5,190 nt of DNA from JACQGD01 sp045628725 (GCA_045628725.1 JAZQPT010000090.1:1-5190); one strand, 5' to 3'; positions 1 to 4,729 are shown, counted from the first letter of the stretch. The notes: generated by a model not told the origin, from the sequence alone. Numbers and translations are program-made.

Positions 1-87
1 GGTTCGATTCATAGCTTTCGAATCAGTGTAATCCTCGTTTGGTGTTGTCATATAAGTGCCGCTGCCTTTCTTAGTTATATAGTTCAT
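1..87 (-). CDS. Possible start of an unidentified gene leaving the left edge
   Basis: Reading the minus strand from an ATG at 87, the frame stays open for 29 codons to the left edge and begins MNYITKKGSGTYM, with a second in-frame ATG at 51 that continues MTTPNEDYTDSKAMNRT. Because the frame is cut off by the window, the product cannot be identified. No strong Shine-Dalgarno sequence precedes either ATG: AAAGTG lies a few bases before the first, and AAAGG about 12 bases before the second. The gene would lie in the same direction as tRNA-Gly, beyond that tRNA's terminator. It would be divergent from the ORF starting at 108, with only 20 bp between the two starts, so at least one of those starts may be wrong. 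The call rests on an open frame alone and could be chance. Confidence 0.3.
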   Translation of the reverse strand, partial: MNYITKKGSGTYMTTPNEDYTDSKAMNRT

Positions 88-107
88 TTATCACTTTAAC
101 ATGCGGA

Positions 108-476
108 ATGAAAAACGACACCGCAAGGTTTCTTACTTCCATTCACAAACCAGCTTTCGCTGAAATGCTTATACTGTGTCGTTTTTTGCACGATGAACCG
201 CAAAAATATGCTCTTCTGGCTCATGTTGGAGATAAAAAGGATATATTACTGGCAATTGGTCAGAACCCAGTAATGGCAGACGGAAAGCTTGAGATCACCC
301 CTAATGAATGGCTAATTCCTGTTGCGCAATCGGCAAAAGGTATTCGAGAGGCACTTGAAAGGGTTAGAACCGAACCTCAACAGATACAAAAAGCCTCCGA
401 AGAGGCGTTAAGTCTAAATTGGTGCGGGCGGAGAGAATCGAACTCTCATCGTTTGCTTGGAAGGCAGACATATTAG
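108..476 (+). CDS. Hypothetical protein, 3' end antisense to tRNA-Gly
   Basis: This 122-codon frame starts at ATG 108 and ends at TAG. An in-frame TAG at 72-74 closes it upstream, and the other nearby ATG (101) runs into a stop after about 20 codons. No good Shine-Dalgarno sequence is visible. I do not recognise the family. Residues 1-105 look protein-like: a hydrophobic helix (EMLILCRFL), a strand-rich middle (YALLAHVGDKKDILLAIGQ), then a charged C-terminal helix (KGIREALERVRTEPQQIQKASEEAL), with varied, plausible codons. The last 18 residues (CGRRESNSHRLLGRQTY and the preceding Trp) are simply the reverse complement of the tRNA-Gly gene, and residues around 94-100 are antisense to its terminator. 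The natural C-terminus may therefore have been lost or moved, leaving a decayed or run-on gene. It could also be non-coding. There are no membrane segments or signal peptide. Confidence 0.42.
   Translation: MKNDTARFLTSIHKPAFAEMLILCRFLHDEPQKYALLAHVGDKKDILLAIGQNPVMADGKLEITPNEWLIPVAQSAKGIREALERVRTEPQQIQKASEEALSLNWCGRRESNSHRLLGRQTY
388..406 (-). terminator. Rho-independent terminator of tRNA-Gly
   Basis: On the minus strand, a GCCTC/GAGGC stem closed by a TTCG tetraloop is followed directly by five T residues. It begins 13 bases beyond the encoded CCA of tRNA-Gly, the expected place for intrinsic termination of a single tRNA transcript. C(UUCG)G loops are unusually stable, which compensates for a stem of only 5 bp. 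The element lies inside the opposing hypothetical ORF. Confidence 0.78.
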
Positions 477-494
477 CCATTATACGACGCCCGC
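420..494 (-). tRNA. trnG: tRNA-Gly (anticodon UCC)
   Basis: A 75-nt cloverleaf on the minus strand with its 5' end at 494. The 7-bp acceptor stem pairs GCGGGCG with CGCCCGC, followed by discriminator A and an encoded CCA. The D-stem is GTAT/ATAT with one G-T pair. The T-stem is a perfect GAGAG/CTCTC around TTCGATT. The anticodon loop is CTTCCAA, giving UCC at 461-459, which reads GGA/GGG. The overall sequence closely resembles bacterial glyT. One oddity is a C-A mismatch at the second pair of the anticodon stem (C28 at 467, A42 at 453). It has its own promoter just upstream and a terminator just downstream, so it is probably a single-gene transcript. The anticodon is UCC, not UCA, so this tRNA gives no support for UGA being read as glycine. 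Confidence 0.97.
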
Positions 495-511
495 ATAGGC
501 TACCACTGGAT

Positions 512-520
512 ATTATAGCA
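512..520 (-). promoter_or_regulatory. Extended -10 promoter of tRNA-Gly
   Basis: The minus strand reads TGCTATAAT, a perfect extended -10 (TGn plus TATAAT). It ends 17 bases before the mature tRNA 5' end, predicting a leader of roughly 10 nt for RNase P to remove. No convincing -35 is visible at 16-18 bp upstream, which is normal for extended -10 promoters. It forms the left arm of an imperfect palindrome whose right arm is the promoter of the next gene. Confidence 0.7.
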
Positions 521-527
521 GTAAATC

Positions 528-536
528 TGCTAGAAT
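528..536 (+). promoter_or_regulatory. Extended -10 promoter of the 558-941 gene
   Basis: TGCTAGAAT matches an extended -10 with one deviation from TATAAT. A weak -35-like TGGATA lies at 507-512 with an 18-bp spacer. Transcription would start near 543, giving a leader of about 15 nt that contains the Shine-Dalgarno AAGGA at 546-550. It lies back to back with the tRNA-Gly promoter across a 5-bp centre. Confidence 0.6.
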
Positions 537-557
537 AAAAAGCATAAGGAATATTTT

Positions 558-941
558 ATGGCATCTTTGAACGATTTTCTTGACCCAGACCTCAATACGG
601 CGGACATTTTGCATAGCAGCGGCTATGTTTCTGCTAGTGGTCTAGGCGGTGGCGGCGGCGGACTATCTATGGAACGCCGTAAAGAACTCCTAGATAGGCC
701 TCGCGTCGTCGGAACCTATGGACGATCGCATTTGGGTCGACGTTACAGTGCCGCCAATGTGCGGACTGCTGATAGAAAAACTCGCGCTCACAGTGCCAGT
801 AGCGATGATTCTAATGGTACCGCTAGTCACAATAATCGAAAAAAGACTGGGTTTAAAGGACCATCTAAAATCGACACTTCAATAGCTAAACGTCAACATT
901 TTATCGAACCACCACGCCGCTCGTACGATCCATACGCATAA
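558..941 (+). CDS. Small basic, disordered hypothetical protein
   Basis: The 127-residue protein starts at ATG 558 behind AAGGA with 7-nt spacing and an extended -10 promoter, and ends with TAA. I do not recognise the family. Three regions are visible. First is an acidic, mildly amphipathic N-terminus (residues 1-18, SLNDFLDPDLNTADIL). Next is a flexible Ser/Gly stretch with six consecutive glycines (30-35). The rest (about 38-127) is rich in Arg, Lys, Ser, Asn and His with almost no hydrophobic core, ending EPPRRSYDPYA. There are no membrane segments, signal peptide or cysteines. Low complexity plus strong positive charge would suit RNA, DNA or ribosome binding, or a flexible adaptor whose acidic N-terminal segment docks on a partner. 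That is inference only. A clean promoter and ribosome binding site argue that it is a genuine expressed gene. No terminator follows it, so transcripts may run into tRNA-His. Confidence 0.8.
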   Translation: MASLNDFLDPDLNTADILHSSGYVSASGLGGGGGGLSMERRKELLDRPRVVGTYGRSHLGRRYSAANVRTADRKTRAHSASSDDSNGTASHNNRKKTGFKGPSKIDTSIAKRQHFIEPPRRSYDPYA

Positions 942-964
942 ACCTAGATTTCATCTGTTAGATA

Positions 965-973
965 TGCTATGAT
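965..973 (+). promoter_or_regulatory. Extended -10 promoter of tRNA-His
   Basis: TGCTATGAT matches the extended -10 pattern with a single deviation from TATAAT. The predicted start is near 980, about 33 bases before the mature tRNA-His end. No good -35 is seen (TAGATT at 945-950 at a 17-bp spacing). It has the same TGCTAT core as three other promoters in the window. Confidence 0.6.
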
Positions 974-979
974 AGTCTA

Positions 980-1005
980 CGTTTGGAGTATGCATTCTTC
1001 AAACG
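980..1005 (+). other. 5' leader hairpin of the tRNA-His precursor
   Basis: CGTTTGGAG (980-988) pairs with CTTCAAACG (997-1005), nine pairs including one G-T, around an 8-nt loop. It has no T-tract, so it is not an intrinsic terminator for the upstream gene. The predicted transcription start falls at its first base, so the pre-tRNA would begin with a stem-loop placed 7 nt before the G(-1) of tRNA-His. A role in precursor stability or RNase P processing is inferred, not shown. Confidence 0.5.
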
Positions 1006-1012
1006 CATCCAT

Positions 1013-1090
1013 GGCGGATGTAGCTCATTTGGTTAGAGCGCCGGGTTGTGGTTCCGGAGGTGGTGGGTTCAATCCCCATCATTCGCCCCA
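1013..1090 (+). tRNA. trnH: tRNA-His (anticodon GUG)
   Basis: A full cloverleaf with encoded CCA at 1088-1090. The acceptor stem pairs GCGGATG (1014-1020) with CATTCGC (1080-1086), with one G-T pair. The genome also encodes the His-specific extra G(-1) at 1013, opposite C73 at 1087, which is the identity element recognised by histidyl-tRNA synthetase. The anticodon stem is CCGGG/TCCGG with a G-T closing pair around loop TTGTGGT, with GTG at 1048-1050. The T-stem is GTGGG/CCCAT around TTCAATC. It is preceded by its own promoter and leader hairpin and followed at once by a terminator. Confidence 0.97.
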
Positions 1091-1091
1091 A

Positions 1092-1127
1092 ATAAAAAAG
1101 ACGGTTTTGTGACCGTCTCTTTTATTT
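1092..1127. terminator. Bidirectional terminator between tRNA-His and murA
   Basis: A 7-bp stem AGACGGT (1099-1105) / ACCGTCT (1112-1118) with a 6-nt loop is flanked by an A-run on the left and CTTTTATTT on the right. Each strand therefore ends in a T-rich tail. It begins just after the tRNA-His CCA and lies 12 bases beyond the murA stop on the other strand, serving both convergent units. Confidence 0.85.
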
Positions 1128-1138
1128 ATCAAAATATA

Positions 1139-2677
1139 TTAAATCTCTCGGATTGTTTCGATTTCAGCCCCAAGGCTATTAAGGCGATTTGCGAAATCTT
1201 CGTAACCACGGTTAATCGAATACACATCACGCAGGATTGAATGGCCTGGAGCGGCAAGCATGGCGAGTAGCACGACGACAGATGGACGCAGTGCTGGCGG
1301 CGCGACGACGTCGGCGACCTTCCACCGTGTTGGACCGGTAATATACACGCGGTGCGGATCAAGCAATTCGATTTGTGCGTTCAGTTTGCTTAGTTCGGTA
1401 AAGTAGATTGCGCGGTTTTCATATGACCAGTCATGTATAAGTGTGCGGCCTTTAGCAGCCGTTGCAATCAAGCCCATAAATGGCAGATTGTCCATGTTGA
1501 TACCTGGGAACGGAAGGGCGTGTAATTTGTCTTTAGCAGCGGTTAGCTCTGAATGGAGTAGCTGAATGTCGACCAGGCGGGTATTGCCATTGCGGGCGGC
1601 GTATTCATCGCTGAGGGTGTATTGCAAGCCCATTTCGGTTAAAGTTGCTAGTTCGATCTCGACAAACTCGATTGGTACACGTTTAATCGTGATTTCTGAA
1701 TCTGTTACGACACCAGCGGCAATAAAGCTCATGGCTTCAATCGGGTCTTCGCTAGGGAAGTATTCGACATCTTTACTGATGAGTGGTAGTCCATGAATAA
1801 CAAGTGTTGTTGTGCCGATGCCGTCAATCTTTACTCCTAATTTTTGCAAAAAGAAACATAAATCTTGCACCATATAGTTTGGACTGGCATTACGAATAGT
1901 TATTTCGCCGTCGTATAGTGCCGCGGCCATAATGACATTTTCGGTTACTGTATCGCCGCGCTCTGTTAGCAGAATTGATTTGCCGATGACTTTTGCGTTA
2001 GTGACGGCATGGTAGTATTCTGTCGTTGCTTCTACATCAAGACCAAATGGGCGAAGTCCCGTCATGTGCGGTTCGACAGTTCGCTTACCTAGATTACAAC
2101 CGCCTGCGAATGGCAGTTTGAAATCATTGTATTGATGTAGCAGTGGACCAAGGAACATGATGACAGTACGTGTTCGTTTGGCTGCTTCGATATCCATGTT
2201 TTGCAGTTGTAGTTTTGCTGGCGGTACGATTTCTAGGTCGTTATTTTCGTTCAACCATCGTACTTTTACGCCGATGCTTTGCAGTACTTCGATGATGCGG
2301 TTTACTTCTTCGATACGTGCAACGCGGCGAAGAGTGGTTTTGCCTTTATTCAGTAGTGCCGCGCATAGGAGTGCGACAGCTGCGTTCTTGCTTGTTTTTA
2401 CTTCGATTTCGCCGCTAAGTTTGCGGCCGCCGTGGACTCTGAAATTGATTTTACCGCTGTGATTAATTGTCATAATGTTACTAGAGAGGACGTCACTGAT
2501 GCGTGCGATCATCTCGACGCTGATATTTTGACCACCTTTTTCAATGCGGTTGATAGCACTTTGGCTGGTGCCGAGTGCTTCAGCGAGCTGGGCTTGTGTA
2601 AAGCCACGGTGCTGACGACTCTCCTGAATTAAATTACCAATTTTTACTTTGTAATTTTCTGTGTCCATATCCTCCAT
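1139..2677 (-). CDS. murA: HTH-MurA fusion: UDP-GlcNAc 1-carboxyvinyltransferase with Xre DNA-binding domain
   Basis: MurA is the cytoplasmic enzyme of the first committed step of peptidoglycan synthesis. It joins phosphoenolpyruvate to UDP-GlcNAc, giving enolpyruvyl-UDP-GlcNAc and phosphate. The protein has 512 residues; E. coli MurA has 419. The surplus is an N-terminal Cro/C1-type helix-turn-helix (about residues 11-67, with GFTQAQLAEALG and recognition helix TSQSAINRIEKG). The enzyme domain (about 75-512) keeps Lys97-Asn98 (E. coli K22-N23), Arg170 (R91), Cys194 in GGCNLGKR (C115, the fosfomycin target), Arg199 (R120), Asp396 (D305), Arg464 (R371) and Arg490 in NRGYE (R397). The residue matching the conserved Asp369 is Ala462. 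ATG 2677 has no Shine-Dalgarno. ATG 2668 (Met4) has GGAGG only 2 nt away, and could be a near-leaderless start because an extended -10 ends at 2678. A perfect palindrome abuts the start, suggesting autoregulation. The stop is TAA. The genome may hold a second, HTH-free MurA elsewhere, which this window cannot show. Confidence 0.95.
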   Translation of the reverse strand: MEDMDTENYKVKIGNLIQESRQHRGFTQAQLAEALGTSQSAINRIEKGGQNISVEMIARISDVLSSNIMTINHSGKINFRVHGGRKLSGEIEVKTSKNAAVALLCAALLNKGKTTLRRVARIEEVNRIIEVLQSIGVKVRWLNENNDLEIVPPAKLQLQNMDIEAAKRTRTVIMFLGPLLHQYNDFKLPFAGGCNLGKRTVEPHMTGLRPFGLDVEATTEYYHAVTNAKVIGKSILLTERGDTVTENVIMAAALYDGEITIRNASPNYMVQDLCFFLQKLGVKIDGIGTTTLVIHGLPLISKDVEYFPSEDPIEAMSFIAAGVVTDSEITIKRVPIEFVEIELATLTEMGLQYTLSDEYAARNGNTRLVDIQLLHSELTAAKDKLHALPFPGINMDNLPFMGLIATAAKGRTLIHDWSYENRAIYFTELSKLNAQIELLDPHRVYITGPTRWKVADVVAPPALRPSVVVLLAMLAAPGHSILRDVYSINRGYEDFANRLNSLGAEIETIREI

Positions 2678-2699
2678 TTTATATCATTTATGATATAAA
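2678..2699. promoter_or_regulatory. Perfect 22-bp palindrome at the murA start: likely operator and -10 region
   Basis: Arms TTTATATCAT (2678-2687) and ATGATATAAA (2690-2699) are exact reverse complements with a 2-bp centre. The left end touches the murA ATG. On the minus strand the arm contains TGATATAAA (2686-2678), an extended -10 one base off consensus, so a bound protein would block RNA polymerase. The dyad form and size suit a dimeric Xre-type repressor, and the adjacent protein itself carries such a domain. The same TGATATAAA also appears on the plus strand (2691-2699), so the site could promote outward in both directions. Binding is inferred; the palindrome is seen directly. Confidence 0.65.
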
Positions 2700-2752
2700 G
2701 TGAATACTAACCTTGTGTCGGAGCGCTATCTGTAAGTGATTCTGACGTGGTT

Positions 2753-3226
2753 TTATTTATTAGCGCTCATGAGCGTAATCATCGTGGTTGGGTTGGCCTC
2801 GAGGCGATAGGAGAGCGTGTAGCGTATGCATTGGTCGTCGATATTGATACTGCCGGTACAGTTGGTCTCGGCACTGCCAACTGGTGGATATGCGACGTAG
2901 CAGTATCTACTCGGATCGGGAGACCAGCAGTAACTGATGGGGCTGCCGCCTTGACCCGGTGCGCGGGTTGTTTTGTCGTCGAGTTCAAGATTGGTGAGGC
3001 GCCAGCTCGCATTAATGAAGCGACTACTGTTGGGGTAGTAGCCGTTTACGGCGTAGAACGCTTCCAGTTTTTTATGGATGGCGTTGATGTCCATCACTCG
3101 TTCTGAGTCTCTTGCACGAGTCTGCACTCAATCGAACGCGACGAGCGTAATGGAAGCTAAGATGCCAATAACGACAATGACTATGAGTAATTCTACTATA
3201 GTAAAGCCGTTTATGCTTTTCTTTAT
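2753..3226 (-). pseudogene. Broken type IV pilin-like gene
   Basis: Read as one frame on the minus strand, 3226-2753 encodes a complete pilin-like protein of about 157 codons. It has a short basic leader (IKKSING), a class III cleavage context G-FTIVELL, the hydrophobic helix IVIVVIGILASITLVAF, then a soluble domain (RARDSERVMDINAIHKKLEAFYAVNGYYPNSS) with four cysteines and a TAA stop. Such proteins are cleaved by prepilin peptidase and assembled into surface pili used for adhesion or twitching. Two lesions are visible. An in-frame TGA at 3130-3128 falls where the paralogue at 4784-5190 has Gly in AFNGVQSRA (here AFD-stop-VQTRA). The expected start is ATA at 3226-3224, and no ATG, GTG or TTG occurs before the upstream TAG. 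A GTG directly after the TGA could restart translation, but that product would lack the export helix. Other possibilities are sequencing error, ATA initiation on a leaderless message, or UGA recoding. The decay appears recent, since the frame is otherwise intact. Confidence 0.78.
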
Positions 3227-3232
3227 AGGCGT

Positions 3233-3241
3233 AGTATAGCA
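3233..3241 (-). promoter_or_regulatory. Extended -10 of the broken pilin gene
   Basis: The minus strand reads TGCTATACT, an extended -10 one base off consensus. It predicts a transcription start at about 3226, exactly at the ATA that replaces the expected ATG, so the original message may have been leaderless. It is divergent from the glyA promoter, and the two GCTATA cores form an inverted repeat separated by 24 bp. Confidence 0.55.
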
Positions 3242-3266
3242 GAGTGTGGAATGGATGGGAATGCGC

Positions 3267-3272
3267 TATAAT
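3267..3272 (+). promoter_or_regulatory. -10 element of glyA
   Basis: A perfect TATAAT preceded by GC lies 31 bases before the glyA ATG, predicting a start near 3279 and a leader of about 25 nt that includes the Shine-Dalgarno GGGAG at 3290-3294. No good -35 is found. A direct repeat of GGAATG with 10-bp spacing (3248-3253 and 3258-3263) sits just upstream and might assist or regulate binding. Confidence 0.6.
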
Positions 3273-3303
3273 GAGTGAGATACTGATCAGGGAGAAGAGC
3301 GCT

Positions 3304-4581
3304 ATGAAAGACATTATTATTGCTAATTTAATTAAAGCGGAAGAAGTACGCCAGCGCACTGGTCTTGAACTCATACCAAGTGAGAACTATGTTTCTCGCG
3401 ATGTACTAACCGCGCTTGGTAGTGTGTTTACGAACAAATATTCCGAAGGATATCCAGGACGTCGCTATTATGGCGGTCAAGAATTTACTGATCAGGTAGA
3501 GCAGCTAGCTATCGACCGCGCAAAGCAACTATTTGGTGCTGATCACGCAAATGTCCAGCCGCATTCTGGTGCGCCAGCGAACGAAGCGGTATATCACGCG
3601 TGGCTAGAGCCAGGTGATACTGTACTTGCCATGGATCTCTCGCACGGTGGGCACTTAACGCACGGTGCGCCAGTTACGCGCAGCGCACAGTTATATAATT
3701 TTGTTCGCTACAAAATGAAGGATATCAGTACTGGCGAGATTGACTATGACGAACTCCGCGCACTTGCGCTAGAGCATAAGCCAAAGATTATCCTCGCTGG
3801 GTTTAGCGCTTATCCGCGCGAACTCGATTACGAGAAGTTTGCGGCTATAGGCAACGAAGTGGGCGCACTGTTAATGGCAGACATGGCGCATATCGCAGGA
3901 CTTATTGCGGGCGGTGTTGCTAAAAACCCATTCGATTATGGATTTCATGTTATTACGACGACGACACACAAGACGCTTCGTGGTCCACGTGGTGGATTGA
4001 TTCTGTCAAAAGGTATTGTCGGTAACCCGCTCAAAAAACCAGAGAAGACACTCGAGAACATCCCAACACTTATCGATCGTGCGATCTTTCCTGGTACACA
4101 GGGCGGTCCGCACATGCATGTGATTGCCGCCAAAGCCGTGGCATTTCGTGAAGCCTTGCAGCCAGAGTTCAAAGATTACGCTGCACAAATTATTAAAAAT
4201 GCAGCTGTTTTGTCGGACGAATTACAAAAACGTGGATTTCAATTGGTAACGGGTGGTACGAGTAACCACCTTATTTTGGCTGATGTCTACAAAAGCTTTG
4301 GCATTGACGGCAAGGTTGCCGAGATTGCACTCGATAAAATCGGCATCACTCTCAATGCCAACAGTGTTGCTGATGATCCACTTCCGCCATTCCGCCCGAG
4401 CGGTATACGCATGGGCACGCCAGCACTCACGACGCGCGGGCTAAAAGAGGAGCACATGGAACAGCTTGCCGAGTGGATGAAACAAGCTATCGATGCTCGT
4501 GATGACGATGGTGCGCTAGCTGAACTCCACGACAAAGTGATTGCATTCGCTGTCGATTTCCCGCTACCAAGCGATATGTAG
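3304..4581 (+). CDS. glyA: Serine hydroxymethyltransferase
   Basis: GlyA is a cytoplasmic PLP enzyme that converts L-serine and tetrahydrofolate into glycine and 5,10-methylene-tetrahydrofolate, the main source of one-carbon units. The 425-residue protein is close to the 417 of E. coli. Family blocks appear in order: LELIPSENY (21-29), TNKYSEGYPGRRYYGG (43-58), DRAKQLFGADHANVQPHSG (71-89), LSHGGHLTHG (112-121), FSAYPRELD (167-175), DMAHIAGL (193-200), ITTTTHKTLRGPRGG with the PLP-binding Lys223, FPGTQGGPHMH (262-272), NHLILADV (321-328) and SGIRMGTPA (366-374). Relative to E. coli there is an insertion of about ten residues between KG(237) and FPG (KKPEKTLENIPTLID region). ATG 3304 is chosen because GGGAG lies 9 nt upstream. 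In-frame GTG 3244 and ATG 3271 lie before or across the predicted -10. Stop TAG. The neighbouring pilin remnant is divergent, so glyA is its own unit. Confidence 0.98.
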   Translation: MKDIIIANLIKAEEVRQRTGLELIPSENYVSRDVLTALGSVFTNKYSEGYPGRRYYGGQEFTDQVEQLAIDRAKQLFGADHANVQPHSGAPANEAVYHAWLEPGDTVLAMDLSHGGHLTHGAPVTRSAQLYNFVRYKMKDISTGEIDYDELRALALEHKPKIILAGFSAYPRELDYEKFAAIGNEVGALLMADMAHIAGLIAGGVAKNPFDYGFHVITTTTHKTLRGPRGGLILSKGIVGNPLKKPEKTLENIPTLIDRAIFPGTQGGPHMHVIAAKAVAFREALQPEFKDYAAQIIKNAAVLSDELQKRGFQLVTGGTSNHLILADVYKSFGIDGKVAEIALDKIGITLNANSVADDPLPPFRPSGIRMGTPALTTRGLKEEHMEQLAEWMKQAIDARDDDGALAELHDKVIAFAVDFPLPSDM

Positions 4582-4729
4582 ATTACGAAGAATTCTGTTG
4601 TCAGTAGCTCCTACCTATAGGCATTGACTGAATGTGAACCTGTGATGCGGACTATTGACCTCACGGTACGAATTAATTATTGTTTTCGTTTTGGACTGTA
4701 TAAGTAGGCAGACGGAAGTATTGTTTACG

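Noticed and set aside
1..24. GGTTCGATTC at the left edge resembles a tRNA T-loop, suggesting a truncated tRNA.
   Set aside because: The visible T-stem pairs fail (G1 faces A11) and the downstream bases give no CCA at the acceptor end, although both recognised tRNAs here encode CCA.
1046..1240. A plus-strand frame starting inside tRNA-His.
   Set aside because: It begins in the tRNA anticodon arm, crosses the terminator and continues antisense to the end of murA.
1139..2677. Reading the HTH-MurA protein as an artefact of two separate genes fused by an error.
   Set aside because: The frame is continuous with no stop, start or ribosome binding site between residues 60 and 80, and the linker is short and natural.
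2747..3106. A 119-codon plus-strand frame over the pilin region.
   Set aside because: It is the antisense of a clear pilin soluble domain. It has no recognisable motif, and the pilin frame is supported by a paralogue in the same window.
3128..3130. Genetic code 25 (UGA read as glycine) for the whole genome.
   Set aside because: Although no gene here ends in TGA, two long conserved genes with many glycine codons never use TGA, and the only tRNA-Gly seen has UCC. One TGA in a gene that also lacks a start codon fits decay better.
3244..3303. A longer glyA with a start at GTG 3244 or ATG 3271.
   Set aside because: Those starts lie before or across the perfect TATAAT. ATG 3304 has a proper Shine-Dalgarno, and the family alignment needs no extra N-terminus.
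3072..3374. A 100-codon minus-strand frame covering the pilin N-terminus and the start of glyA.
   Set aside because: It is out of frame with the pilin helix and overlaps the conserved start of glyA in antisense, with no protein-family features.
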